A stretch of 64,000 nt of DNA from Phascolarctos cinereus (GCF_002099425.1 NW_018344254.1:1589001-1653000), one strand, 5' to 3'; positions 41,195 to 51,668 are shown, counted from the stretch's first letter. The notes: generated from the sequence alone by a model not told the origin. Made by a program: numbers and translations.

Positions 41195-41290
41195 CTTGTT
41201 GTAAAACAGTAGTTCCCAGGTGGTCCTGCCAGGAGGTAGGAGGATGATCCGGATGACCCCTCAAGGTCAAAGTCTCTGATTCTGAGCATC
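41195..41290 (+). mobile_element. CR1/MIR-type tail
   Basis: 'gatgacccctcaaggtcaaa' and 'ctctgattctgagc'. Short and weak. Confidence 0.4.
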
Positions 41291-41722
41291 GATATCAACC
41301 ACTGAAAATCACGTTAATTTAGTTCAGACCCGGCTTCAGGTCAATTGAATTACCATCATCTTAGATGACATGTGGGTTTTTTTTCCCTTGGGAGTGGATT
41401 GCCCAATCCCCCCACTTCCCCCTGCTCTGGGGTCAAGTGTCTTGCCTTAAGCTCTTATTAATGTCAGACAAGGAAACCAAGTGAAATTCTTCTCCAAAGA
41501 CAAGTGGGTCTCAAAGAGCAAGCAACTGGAGTGGAACATCTGGATTATAAAGTAGGCCTCCTTCCCCATTACTGGAATACTCAAGCAGCTGAACCCTAGA
41601 AAGGTTGGTGGTTTCTGAGAAGCAAGACCTCCAGGTCAGATGACTCACATAGACTCAGCATCATGGGAGGGCTCAGAAATCAGCCACTCATCCATTCAAC
41701 AAATATTTCAGTATAAGGACCA
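41291..41722. other. No gene or clear repeat seen
   Basis: Nothing I can name. Confidence 0.4.
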
Positions 41723-41724
41723 GC

Positions 41725-42002
41725 TTGACATGCTTGACCTCAGACAGCAGAATCCTGAACAATGGTGGAAAACATCATGGAGGTAGATTTCAACTCAAAA
41801 TAAGAAAGAACTTAGTAATATACAGAACTGTCCAACAATGGAGTAGGTTGCCTTTACAGGCAGTGAGCTGCCCATCATTAGAGGTGTTCAAGCAGAGGCT
41901 AACTTTCCACCTAGGAAGGATATTATGCAGGGGATTTCCATGCTAGGTAGCAGGACTAGGTGTCCTCAGAGGTCCCTTCTAACTCAGAGATTCTGTGCTC
42001 CA
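41725..42002 (+). mobile_element. CR1/L3 3' end
   Basis: 'ataagaaagaacttagtaat', 'tgtccaacaatggagtagg', 'gtgttcaagcagaggct', 'agaggtcccttctaactc', 'gagattctgtgctcc'. Confidence 0.8.
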
Positions 42003-42034
42003 TGAGGCTATAAAATGTTTACCAAGAGCCTACT

Positions 42035-42125
42035 ATATAAAAACAAATGTTAAAAATTGTTTTTACATATAATTGGGGGGAAATAAAATACTAAATAGAA
42101 AACAAACAAAACAAAACAAAATAGA
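42035..42125 (+). mobile_element. L1 3' terminus (very short)
   Basis: 'taaaaattgtttttacatat', 'ggggggaaataaaatactaa', then a CAAAA tail. Only the last 70-90 bases of an L1. Confidence 0.8.
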
Positions 42126-42194
42126 ACCTACCATACTACTCCAGAGTCCTGCAACGTAGGAAATTTGTGTATTTATAGTTATTTAGAATGGATG

Positions 42195-42340
42195 GCTGCT
42201 TGAATGAAATGAAAAAGCTTTTATTAAGCTCCTATTACTATGTGTGAAACACTGTCCTACATACAAGGAGATACAATAGAAAAGCGAGACAATGTCTGCT
42301 TCCACAGAGTTCCCCCTCTAGTCAGGAAAGACATCACAGG
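42195..42340 (-). mobile_element. L2 3' end
   Basis: 'aaaagcttttattaagctcc', 'acactgtcctacatacaagg'. Confidence 0.75.
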
Positions 42341-42920
42341 TGGGAGGCTTTAGCTCTTAGGCAGATGGGAAGACCCCAAGGCCTCTAGGACTCAGTGGCA
42401 AAGAATCCCCAGACATGGAATGCTGCCACTGGGCAAATGGTGAAGTCAAGTAACTTGGGTAGGAGCCAGGCTGGAGATGGGGCAAGTGGCAGGTCATAGC
42501 AGAGAACCTGGGAGATTTGGGGCTCTTGGCCACCAGGTCCTGGGCAGCACTTACATATCAATGAGATAACAGGTATGTTAGGAGTATTTCAAACAGCCTG
42601 CTAAAAATAATAATATTAATAACCCAATTATTTTCATTAAGTAGCAGGGTTGTTCCCACAATCCACCTACTTCAATCCTACTCATGTACTCTCAACAGAA
42701 CTAGAGGAAATTGTGAAATTGCACTGAATGTGAGCTACATGAGTCTATCTCAAGAGGGCCCTAATTACAGCAAAGCCATTGAACTACTTCTCCCTAATTG
42801 GCTTCCTCTCTCACTCCACAAAGCTGCCAAGCCCTCTCTTCTCTCTTCAGGCCTCCAACACTACCACCTCCCTCCTCCTCTCTGCTAAAGACTTCATCTC
42901 CTACTTCTTCACCGTAAAAG
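42341..42920. other. No gene or clear repeat seen
   Basis: 42540-42620 may be a MIR 3' scrap. 42770-42910 is pyrimidine-rich without a frame I recognise. Confidence 0.35.
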
Positions 42921-42924
42921 AGAT

Positions 42925-43088
42925 CCTGACCTGGGGTTCTTAAACAGGAACTTGGGGTTTTTTAATACATTGACAACTTATTTCAATATAATTGGTTTCC
43001 TTTGTAATCTTGTATATTTTATTTATTTGCAAATATTATTCAGAGGAGTCCCTGGACTTCAGCTGCTTGCCAACAAGGTGAAGATCTT
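42925..43088 (+). mobile_element. hAT-type MITE
   Basis: 'ggggttcttaaacaggaac', 'ttcaatataattggtttcc', 'tttgtaatcttgtatatttt', 'cagaggagtccctggac'. A good copy of the family. Confidence 0.85.
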
Positions 43089-43089
43089 C

Positions 43090-43238
43090 TCCTAGTCCAA
43101 CTTTATCATTTCACTGATGAGGAAATGAAGGTCCAGGGAGCTGAAGGGACCTGTTCAAGGTCATCCAATAAATTTTTAGCAGAGCCAAGAATCAAATCCT
43201 GCTTGACCAGATCCCAGCCCAACTCTTTCCATGGGATC
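43090..43238 (-). mobile_element. MIR3-like element
   Basis: 'tagtccaactttatcatttc', 'gatgaggaaatgaaggtcc', 'gttcaaggtcatccaataa'. Confidence 0.65.
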
Positions 43239-43439
43239 ATCCCAGGTAGGACACAGCCACTTGTCAAGGCTGGAAAAATTCTCCTTTCAATGGCTAGCCT
43301 GGTGATGAGCTGCTGAGCCGAGCCAGCTTGTAGGTTGGATAGTGGGCTTAAAGACCCTAACCCATGGTTCTACCATCTGAGGCTTTTTTTGCCAAGACAA
43401 ACCTTCTCTTCTTTAGGCTAAACACAAGAGAACCTCTTA

Positions 43440-43588
43440 TGACCTCTGACCTAGTTTCTAGGCTCCTATTGCCTCCCAAATAAAATTCAAACTCTTCTGC
43501 CTGACATTCAAGGCCATCTACTGTCTGGCTCCTTTGGAGCCTAACCTTATGTTTTTCTCCCCTCGTTATATAGTGTCATGCATGTAAT
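43440..43588 (+). mobile_element. L2 ORF2 fragment
   Basis: 'aaataaaattcaaactcttc', 'tgacattcaaggccatctac', 'tgtctggctcctttgg'. Confidence 0.7.
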
Positions 43589-43627
43589 GTAGTTCTGGGC
43601 AAAAGACACAGGACTTGGAACCAGGAT

Positions 43628-44242
43628 CAACCCATCAAGCCACGAGCATTTATTAAGTGCCTACTGTGTGTCGGGCACTGTGCCAAATACTGGAAATACA
43701 AAGAAAGGCAAAAATAGTCCCTGCCTCCCAGTCTAGTGGGAGAGATGCCATGTAAACCAAACCATCCTTGGTCAAGACAGAAGGGATGGAAGGTGGCCAT
43801 AGAACACGAATCCTAAGGAGCTGGGGGTGAGGAAAGGCCTCCTGGAAGAAGTGATACCTGAGCTGAGCCTTGAAGGACATCTCTGAGAGGCGGAGGTAAG
43901 GAGGCAGAGCATCTGAGGGCTGAGGGACAACCAGTGCAAAGGAGATGGGATATGATGTTTGAGAAACAGTGAGTTGGAACTCCTGGCAGGAGTCAACACG
44001 GAAGAGGACTGGAAAGGGGCTAGGGGGTGAAGAGCTTTAAAAGCCAAACACTCGACTGTGAATTTGACCCTAGTGGTAATAGGGAACCACTGTAAGTTTT
44101 GAGTAGGTGAGTAACACAGTCAGGCCTATTCTAGAGGAAGATCACTTTGGCCATTGATTGGAGGATGGATAGGAATGGGAAGAGATTAGAAGCCAAGAGT
44201 CCAATTAAGAGGCAGTTGCCTTCTTGTCCAGGTGAGAGAAAT
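43628..44242 (-). mobile_element. L2 LINE: 3' UTR and ORF2 C-terminus
   Basis: 'gagcatttattaagtgcctac', 'gggcactgtgccaaatac', 'aagagctttaaaagcc', 'gaagatcactttggcc'. Minus frame 43772-44047 starts 'MAFKALHPLAP', the L2 'AFKALHxLAP' block. Confidence 0.88.
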
Positions 44243-44244
44243 CT

Positions 44245-44442
44245 GCAAGAAGCCCCTCCCGATTTCTCTCTGTTGATTTCTTCTGTCTATATAGCTCATT
44301 GTTTGCATGTTGCCTCCCTCCAATAGACTGTGAACCCCTGGAGCACAGGGACAGTTTTTTCTTTTCTTTGTGTCCCCAACACTTACCATGATGCCTGGCA
44401 CATAGTAGGTGCTTCCTAATGATTACTGATTGACTAAATCTG
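44245..44442 (+). mobile_element. L2 3' end, head-to-head with the previous L2
   Basis: 'catgttgcctccctccaata', 'ttgtgtccccaacacttac', 'ggcacatagtaggtgcttc'. With 43628-44242 it forms an inverted L2 pair. Confidence 0.88.
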
Positions 44443-44461
44443 AGATCCTATGACCTCTAAG

Positions 44462-44713
44462 GGGCAGCCAGGTGGTGTGGTGGATAGAGTGACAGGCCTG
44501 AAGTCAGGAAGACACATCTTCTTGAGTTCAAATCTGGCCTCAGACACTTACTAGCTGTACGACCTGGGCAAGTCATGTCACCCTGTTTGCCTCAGTTTCC
44601 TCATCTGAAAAAATGAGCTGGAGAAGGAAATGGCAAACCCCTCCAGTATCTCTGCCAAGAAAACCTTAAGTGGGGTCACCAAGATCGGACGTGACTGAAA
44701 TAACTGAACAACG
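44462..44713 (+). mobile_element. SINE, MAR1-like, full length
   Basis: 'ggggcagccaggtggtgtgg', 'gagttcaaatctggcctc', 'gagctggagaaggaaatggc', tail 'ctgaaataactgaacaac'. 11-bp duplications tgacctctaag (44451-44461) and tgacttctaag (44714-44724) flank it. It entered a MIR/CR1 tail. Confidence 0.95.
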
Positions 44714-44744
44714 TGACTTCTAAGGTCCCTTCTGGCTCTGAATC

Positions 44745-44850
44745 TATGTCCCAGTGCCCCCTCTGGACCTCAGTTTCCTCGGCTGTAAATTGAGGGGATT
44801 GGAATTCATTGCTTCCCTGACGCCTTCCAGCTCTGACATTCTGATCTAAG
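44745..44850 (+). mobile_element. MIR 3' half
   Basis: 'tggacctcagtttcctcgg', 'gggattggaattcattgc', 'cttccagctctgacattc'. Confidence 0.7.
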
Positions 44851-45134
44851 CTGCCTCTTGCCCAGTTTGCTCCAGCCATCGTGGCCTTAGGCCCGTGTGA
44901 GTGTGTCTATGCCGCCCTCTAGTGGCCATCATCCACACCACCGTGAATGAATGGACCAAACTTTCCTGAGCCCTTGAACCCAACGAGGCCCAATGTTTAG
45001 AACCAGGCGCCCTGAGGAGAGGGGCTAGGAAGATGATGAAGACACAGTCCAAGAATAACAGCCTAGCTGAGGATTAGGGTGAAGGGAGGGGGGAGATAGG
45101 AAATACGCATAAACACCAGAGACAAGAGTGTGAT

Positions 45135-45265
45135 AAAGGCCAGGATGTAGTCAAGAGTTAGGGAGCCTGGGTTGTAATCCCAGCTCTGTCTGCCCCCAGC
45201 TCACTGTGTTACCCTAGGCAAGCTGCTTACTATTTCTAAGCCTCGGATTTCACATCCATCAACTT
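45135..45265 (+). mobile_element. MIR
   Basis: 'agagttagggagcctggg', 'taatcccagctctgtctgc', 'ctaggcaagctgcttac'. Confidence 0.65.
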
Positions 45266-45529
45266 TCTCTGACCTAGAGATTCATAGACTATTGGTAGAG
45301 AAAGTTCTGATCCCCCAGAACGGTCCACTATGGACCTGGCTTAGAGCCTCTCAGAATGACCCCATAAATTCTGGCCCTCCAGACAGTCCTGGACAGTGCT
45401 CTGTATTAATGAAGGAGAGAGACCCCACTGCCCCCCCAAAAGAGGCCTTGACATCGCCAGGCTCTAGAATGAGGAATCCAAGGGGCAGGATGTAAGCTGG
45501 GCTTGGAAAGATCGCCTCAAATTTATCTT

Positions 45530-45780
45530 TTATTATTGTTGTGCAGTTCTATCTCACTTTCTGTGACCCCACTCAGGGCTTTCTTAGCAAAGATACTGGA
45601 GTGATTTGCCATTTCCTTCTCCATCCATTATACAGATGTGGAAACTGAGGCAAACAGGGTGAAGTGACTTGCCCAGGGTCACACAGCTAGTACGTGTCTG
45701 AGGCTGGATTTAAACTCATGAAAATGAGTCTTCCTGACTTCAGGCCTGGCACTGTAACCACTATACCGCCTAGCTGTCCT
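45530..45780 (-). mobile_element. SINE, MAR1-like
   Basis: 'actttctgtgaccccactc', 'ttgccatttccttctcc', 'ctataccgcctagctgtcc'. Near complete. Confidence 0.93.
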
Positions 45781-45884
45781 CCTTGTATGTCTATCACCAT
45801 CCTAATGAATAACGTGTATAAAAATAACACGAGAGTTTTAAAAGACTTTCACACACAGTAGCTCTATGGATAAAGTCACACAGA

Positions 45885-46265
45885 TACAAGGACATGCTGA
45901 AGGAAAAGGGAGATGTTCAGCCTGGAGAAGAGAAAGCCCAGAGGGACAGTGCTCTCTTAAAGCATCTGCAGGGCTATCATGTGGGAAAAGATCATAGGTT
46001 TTCTCTGCTTGGTGCCAGACAGCAAAGCCAGGAGCAATGAAGGGGGACTCATGAAGAGGCAGATTTAGGAGCTCCCCAACAATGAGAGCGATACAGAAGG
46101 AGCCTGAACCACCTGAAGAGGTAATATAGTCCCCCCTTTCTGGAGGTCTGCAAGCAAAGACTGTATATATATTTACCGGGGATGGTGGAGAGGGGAAGCT
46201 TGTTCAGGAATGGGTAAAACCAGTTGGACTCTGAGGCTCCTTCCAGCCCTGATAAACTATGATCT
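45885..46265 (+). mobile_element. CR1/L3 3' portion
   Basis: 'gatgttcagcctggagaag', 'gcagggctatcatgtggg', 'tctgcaagcaaagactgta', 'ggactctgaggctccttcc'. Near-complete 3' UTR. Confidence 0.85.
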
Positions 46266-46398
46266 TCTTATCATTTCTGTCTTCAAGGTGAGGAAACTGA
46301 GGCCCAGCTAGAGGAAATCCCAAGATGAGTTACTGTCAGAGTGAGGAGTAAAATCCAGGTCAAGTGACCAGTATTCTTACTACCACACTGTGGTGACT
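46266..46398 (-). mobile_element. MIR fragment
   Basis: 'aaggtgaggaaactgaggcc' and 'taaaatccaggtcaagtg'. Confidence 0.55.
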
Positions 46399-46564
46399 GC
46401 ATGACCCAGAAAGGGTCCTGGTCTTTCAGGAGGAAGGAATTGTCTTAAGGGACTATACCATCCCACTAGAACGCCTCCTTCAGTCTTCCTTCATGACGAG
46501 ATACAGAAGAAAGCTCAGGACCTGAATCTCATCCTGGGGCCCAAGACCCAGGGAGAAGGAGAGA

Positions 46565-46682
46565 AAAGTCTTCAAGCAAAGGCTAGACAACACTTCATGG
46601 GTGGGTGGTTATGGGGATTCTTTGTGGAGTATGGAATGGGCTAGAAGATCAATAAACTAATTCTAAAATTCCAGGATTTGAG
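46565..46682 (+). mobile_element. CR1/L3 3' tip
   Basis: 'gtcttcaagcaaaggctag', 'taattctaaaattccagg'. Confidence 0.6.
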
Positions 46683-46755
46683 CATAAAGAAGGAACCTGG
46701 GGGTGGCCAAGTGATATAAAGCGTCCCAGACTTGGAGTCAGAAGACTCCTACAGA

Positions 46756-46880
46756 TACAGATATATACATACACATATATATAATGTGTTATACATATAT
46801 GTATACATACATGTATATATATGTGATGTATATATGCATGTGTATATATATATGTGTGTTGTGTGTGTGTGTGTATATTA
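46756..46880. repeat. (TA)n / (TG)n microsatellite after a SINE head
   Basis: 46700-46755 is a MIR/SINE head ('cttggagtcagaagactcc'); then mixed TATA and TG repeats. Confidence 0.88.
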
Positions 46881-47774
46881 GACAGAATCCAAACAATACC
46901 TAATTGATAGGAATTTTCCTATTTGGAGGACTCAGAATGATTGTAACTGAACCTATAACTGTTCCTCTAAAATAAAGTTCCTAAAACTGAAAAGGACAGA
47001 GCCTTGAGGGCCTTAGGGGATATTATCCCCCCTCCCCCCAAGCTTAAAACAAGGGAGTATTGCAGTTGTAACTACTGGTTACTCGTAGGCTCTTGTCTAC
47101 AGGACATATTTATAAATATGAACCAAGTTCCTAGTGATTCTGCCCTTGGAAGTGTAATGATGACACGGCTCTTGCTCATATCCCTTAGTTAGGGGTCACA
47201 ATTCCAGCAGTCAGCTGAAGAAGGTTGAGACCCCGGTCCTTCAGTGGGAAAGGTCAGTCTCCTCTGTGGTTCCCATTGGGCCCTCATGCCATTTTCCAAC
47301 AAAGGAACACCAGGCAACATAAGGACAGGGTCAACCACTGGTGTTTATGAGAAATAATATTAAATTTGGCAAACATATTTTAACAGAATAAACAAAAAGG
47401 CCAATTAAGCAGAAATGAGGCCACGCTGGTATGAGGACTGTCTTTCCTCTGGGCCGATCTGCTTCCCTCATTGCTCCAGGAGCAAGGGCCCAGGATGACA
47501 ACGTTCGATCACACATTGTCCATTCAAAAGCAGCATCTCGTGATCTTGAAGAAGGCAGCTGCAGATGTGGCCAGGGTTGGTTTCCACCATGCCATGGGCC
47601 ATAGTCACCTCTCGCTTCCTTGCTCCTCTTTCTCTTCAAGAGTCCCTCATGTAGAAAAAACCTCTGCCCTCCCTCATGAAGGCCAAGCTCTGCTTACTCT
47701 CCTCTCTTCCCAAGCTAGGAAGAATTAAAAATCCCAGGGTCCTTGTGACCAGGCAGCCCTGTTCCAGAGCCTGT
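46881..47774. other. Unassigned 890 bp
   Basis: No repeat I can name. Contains 'ttataaatatg' words and an AT-rich 47340-47400. Frames of up to 102 residues (minus, 47331-47639) have no domain. An old LTR or a distal 3' UTR cannot be excluded. Confidence 0.3.
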
Positions 47775-47955
47775 TACACAGATTTAAAGCAGGAAGGGAC
47801 CGCAGAGGTCACCCAGGCCAGCCCTCAGCCCCCAGTTTACACAAGAGGAAACTCAGAGGTCCAAGAAGTTTAGAGATTCTTCAAGATCACACAGGACATA
47901 AACAGCAGCATCTGCACTGGAATCCAGGTCCTCTGACCCCACATCCAGGGCCTCC
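47775..47955 (-). mobile_element. MIR3-like element
   Basis: 'gcaggaagggaccgcagagg', 'acaagaggaaactcagagg', 'cttcaagatcacacagg'. Confidence 0.75.
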
Positions 47956-48345
47956 TTGTTGGGTACACATGATCACTGGGTAAATGCTTGTAACCAACTG
48001 GTTCTTCTTTTCTTGGTTGGTTGGGGTCACCAATTAAGCTTTATAAAACTCAGAAACTGCCCCAAGACTTGAGGCTGGGACTATTTCAGCTCCTGCTGCC
48101 CTCTCCCAGGTCACAGTCCCCCAAACATCACAATGTGGGGCAGTTTATTAGGTTCCAGCTTGGCCCAAACACGAGTAAGACTCCTCTGTCCCCATCTTAG
48201 TCCCTTCAGTGGTTCCTTCTTACTTCTGGGATGAGACAGGGCATCTCAGAAGTCTCGGTAGAGACGTGAGCTTTAGTAGCTTAAACCTGCTCTAAGGCAT
48301 TCTGGATAAAAGCTCTTCATTCAAGGCTTTCCTCCAACATGGTTC
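47956..48345. other. No gene; one L2-like scrap
   Basis: 48195-48240 ('ttcagtggttccttcttac') resembles L2 ORF2 sense. The rest is unassigned. Confidence 0.35.
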
Positions 48346-48347
48346 CA

Positions 48348-48407
<60 letters not shown>

Positions 48408-48508
48408 GTGTGTGTGTGTGTGTCTTTGTCTCTGTCTCTCTATATATGTATATATATTTATATATGATTATATAATATATTGTATATATATATATATATA
48501 ATATCTGT
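48346..48508. repeat. (CT)n, (TG)n, (TA)n compound microsatellite
   Basis: CT run 48353-48401, TG run about 48402-48422, then TCTG and TA repeats to 48505. Confidence 0.95.
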
Positions 48509-48576
48509 AGATTAGAATATAGAATGTCTAAGTTGGGAGGGATCTTAGAACAGAAATAGATAGATAATATAATATT

Positions 48577-48826
48577 TTGTTGTTCAGTCATTTCAGTCAT
48601 GTCCAACTCTTCATGACCCCATTTGGGGTTTTCTTGGCAAAGATACAGGAGGAGTTTGCCATTTTCTTCTCCAGTTCATTTTACAGATGAGGAAACTGAG
48701 GCAGAGTGAAGTGACTTGCCCAGACTCACACAACTAGTAAGTGTCTGAGGCCGCATTTGAACGCAGGAAGATGAGTCTTCCTGATTCCAAGCCTGGCATT
48801 CTGTTCCCTATGCCACCTAGCTGCTG
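48577..48826 (-). mobile_element. SINE, MAR1-like, inserted in an AT repeat
   Basis: 'ttgttcagtcatttcagtc', 'tggggttttcttggcaaag', 'ccacctagctgctgc'. Flanks both read taatataata, a probable target-site duplication, although the repeat context weakens the call. Confidence 0.93.
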
Positions 48827-48912
48827 CATGTAATATAATATAAAACAATATAGTATGACATATGATATGATATACAATACAATAGGATACAATATGAGAG
48901 AGAGAGAGAGAG
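48827..48912. repeat. (TATGA)n-like AT repeat and a short (GA)n
   Basis: Degenerate 'catatgatatgatatac' words, then GA run 48898-48912. Confidence 0.8.
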
Positions 48913-48929
48913 AACTTTGTTCTGTTTCC

Positions 48930-49117
48930 TCCCAGCTCTGACATTCCCTGTTCTAAGGCCTCTCCCAGCTCTGACATTCTCTCTTCTAAGGTTCCTCCAA
49001 GCTCAGATGTTCTCTGTTCTCACATCTCTCCCAGATATCACATTCTCTGTTCCAAGATCCCTACCACTTAGAAATTGTGTGCTCTAGGGTCCCTTCCAAG
49101 TCTGACATTTTACATTC
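48930..49117 (+). repeat. 33-bp tandem array, five full units plus a partial
   Basis: Units start at 48930, 48963, 48996, 49029, 49062 and 49095. First two units begin tcccagctctgacattc and end ttctaagg plus 4 bases; later ones drift. Every spacing is exactly 33. The unit is the MIR/CR1 tail word 'cccagctctgacattctctg' joined to 'ttctaaggtcc'. Confidence 0.93.
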
Positions 49118-49124
49118 AATCTAC

Positions 49125-49205
49125 TTCTCTTAATGCCCCCATAGTGACCGCTGCAGAGCTGAGCACATAAGAGTCTTGGTAAAAATTTGTTGAATTGAAG
49201 CAAAT
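49125..49205 (+). mobile_element. L2 3' tip
   Basis: 'gctgagcacataagagtc' and 'aaaatttgttgaattgaag'. Confidence 0.55.
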
Positions 49206-49774
49206 GTTGTTGGAAACCTTGGCAACAGAAGTGTGTCTCTTTCATCTGGGATGATTCCAGGAGTCCCCCACCCCCACGCCTTTGAATGCAGTTTGGACAC
49301 TGTGTTCCCACAGTCCTTGGCCTCGGGGCAGCCCCCATTGAGATGGCATCTTACACCACTGCCAGCATCTGCTGGCCCATTAACTCACTGTCCTCCACTA
49401 GCCTCAAGGTCCTTTCCATCCCCACAGCATGGAAGGCACGAAGGCCCCACGAGAGACACAAGCTGAGCCACCTTGGGCCCTCCTCCGGCTCCCGGATCTG
49501 GTCCCCTCCATCAGCCTCTTTCTCCAGGACCATCCCTCGGATGTCATCCTGTTTCCCTGTATTTCCTTGGCTATTTTTGTCGGGCTTCCGGATTCACACT
49601 CAGAAGGACGAAGCTCCAGAGGAAGTCGTCTCTAAATAGGCTGGCACCGCCAAGTGATTCCAGAATTACGCTCACACCCAGAGTCTCTGCTGAGCTTTCA
49701 CTATAATAACAATTCCCCCCAGGGTGCTTGATCATTTCCAAAGGGTTTTCACATCATTGTCTCTCTTGATCACC
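49206..49774. other. Unassigned; overlapping open frames, no gene called
   Basis: GC-richer. Plus frames 49286-49639 (117 aa) and 49429-49635 overlap; 'tttccatccccacag' at 49414-49428 looks like a good splice acceptor just before atggaagg. No matching donor or domain is visible. I leave it as a possible but unsupported exon. Confidence 0.3.
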
Positions 49775-49980
49775 AGAGGCAGGCCAAGTGGTTTCATTGT
49801 TCAGTTTTCAATGTGAGCGTTTAAACCTTGGAAATCAGCAAATGTTTCACATCGGGGCTTGATTCATTATTTTGATTTCTAGACTTGAGAAAATGATGAA
49901 GAAAATGTTAATAAGGTATATTATACTTTAAAGTGTGTCCTGTGTGTTTTTCAGAGAACTAGTTGTTAAACACAGAACAC
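49775..49980 (+). mobile_element. Unclassified ~220-bp repeat, copy 3
   Basis: 'caatgtgagcgtttaaacc', 'aatcagcaaatgtttcacat', 'tgatttctagacttgag', 'aaagtgtgtcctgtgtg', 'aactagttgttaaacac'. Confidence 0.65.
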
Positions 49981-50067
49981 CTCGAGCTGAGTCAGACAAA
50001 AGGTCATCTTCCCCACATTCCTTGTGTTTTACCTCCTCATATAGTGTGGGCCTCCTACCTTGAATCT

Positions 50068-50290
50068 CAAGAGACAGCTGTGTGGTGCAGTGAATAGAGC
50101 ACAGGACCTGGAATCATGTTGACCAGACTTCAAATCCAGCCTCAGACACTTCCTAGCTGTGTGATCCTGGACAAGTCACTTCACCCTATTTGCCTCAGTT
50201 TCCTCATCTGTAAGATGAGCTGGAGAAAGAAATGGCAAACCACACCAGCATCTCTGGTCTTAAGTGGGATCTTAAGTGACTCATCACCAA
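50068..50290 (+). mobile_element. SINE, MAR1-like (tail lost)
   Basis: 'acagctgtgtggtgcagtg', 'cttcaaatccagcctcag', 'gctggagaaagaaatggc'; ends in a small duplication of 'cttaagtg'. Confidence 0.9.
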
Positions 50291-50612
50291 AAGGCCGAAT
50301 GCCTGTTCTTATAGTTAGATGTCTAATTCACCTTTGCTCCTTAGATCTGAGCCCTTCAATGACTACCTTACATCAAACCCAGGCTGGCTTTTGCTTTACA
50401 ATGACTTCCCAGCTTGGACCCCATCTCCTTTGTCCCCAGAACTACCTTATCCCACCCTCCCTAACCAACAGTAAACACAGGCCCTGCCTTGGGCCAGAAA
50501 CTTTTACATGAGGAATAAATAGAAAGTTTCAGGCTTGGGTTAAAAAAACACAAAACCCTGCAGCTTACTAGCACAGGATGACTGTCAGCTGTTCTGAAAG
50601 AAGAACTGGGCC
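50291..50612. other. No gene or clear repeat seen
   Basis: A frame of 131 residues starting in the SINE (50116-50511) runs through here; it is SINE-seeded and not a gene. Confidence 0.4.
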
Positions 50613-50795
50613 CACGTGTTTGTTCATGGCTACCATCTTCCCCATTAGAATGTGAGCTCCCCGTGGGCAGGGATTGTGTTTGCCTTTCTTTGTATCCCCA
50701 GCACTTACACAGTGCCTGGCACAGAGGAGGAGCTTAGTAGGATGCTTAGTGGGAGCATAGCAGGATGTTTTCCAATTGACTAAATTGAAGCTCAG
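50613..50795 (+). mobile_element. L2 3' end with a small internal duplication
   Basis: 'cattagaatgtgagctcccc', 'tctttgtatccccagcac', 'agtgcctggcacagagg'; then 'agcttagtaggatgcttag' is partly repeated. Confidence 0.88.
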
Positions 50796-50874
50796 TAGTC
50801 AACAACCTTATGACTTAACAGCTAAACACTTGGGTGATCTTGGGGTACATTGAAAGAGGTATTCTCCAGGAACA

Positions 50875-51141
50875 AGGAAACTGTGTCCAATTCTTCATAA
50901 CCCCGTGGACCATATGGCATGCCAATACTGTCCATGGGGTTTTCTTGGCAAAGATAGTGGAGTGGTATTGCCATTTCCTTCTCCAGCTCATTTTACAGAT
51001 GAGGAAACTGAGGCAAAGAGGGTGAAGTAACTTGCCCAGGGTCACACAGCTAGTAAATGTCTGAGGCCAGACTTGAACTCAAGATGAGTCTTCCTGACTC
51101 CAGGCCTAGCACCCTGTCCACTGAGCCACCTTACTGCCTAA
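50875..51141 (-). mobile_element. SINE, MAR1-like, longer variant
   Basis: 'gtccaattcttcataacccc', an extra block 'ccatatggcatgccaatact' absent from most copies here, then 'ggggttttcttggcaaag' to 'gccaccttactgcct'. The extra block marks a separate subfamily. Confidence 0.92.
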
Positions 51142-51179
51142 AGAAACTGTAGTCCCTTTGTAGTCTGTACCTAGTTATA

Positions 51180-51668
51180 GGTGGCGCCATTTTGAAAGAC
51201 CACTAATAACCTGGAGAATATCCAGAGGAAGCAATAAGGATGAGGAAAGGCCTTGAGTCCATGTTATATGGGGATTGATTGGCTCACGGGCCTGGGGAAT
51301 GTTTAATCTGGAGAAAGGAAGATTCTAGGCCTAGGGGAATATGGTAGCTGCCTTCAAGTCTTTGAAAGGTGTCCGTGTGGAAGCTTTTTCTGCTTGGTCC
51401 CAGAGAGTACAGCAAGAATCCACGGGCAGAAGTCACAGAGACCAACCTGGTCTTGATGGTTGGGGAACACTTCCTACCAATGAGATCTGCCCAAAGTGGA
51501 ACCGTCACAGGTCAAGAAGTCACAGGTCCCCCTCCCTCATTGGAGGTCTTTGAGCCACAGTTAAATCACTACTTGTTACTGAGAGAGTATTTTTCTCCTA
51601 TTTGGGGTGGAATTAAGTGGCCTCCACAGTCCCTTCCAACTCCAGAATTCTGTGATTCTGAGAGGTTT
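51180..51668 (+). mobile_element. CR1/L3 3' portion, near-complete 3' UTR
   Basis: 'tggagaatatccagaggaag', 'gtagctgccttcaagtc', 'tcattggaggtctttgag', 'cagtcccttccaactcc', ending 'aattctgtgattctgag'. Confidence 0.85.

Noticed and set aside
43772-44047. Minus frame beginning MAFKALHPLAP
   Set aside because: It is the L2 ORF2 end (AFKALHxLAP), not a host gene.
48930-49117. 33-bp periodic array considered as a coding repeat (11-residue period)
   Set aside because: Frames are interrupted, the unit equals a transposon tail word, and sister arrays do not keep a frame.
50116-50511. A 131-residue plus frame
   Set aside because: Begins inside a SINE and uses the SINE core as its first 50 residues.
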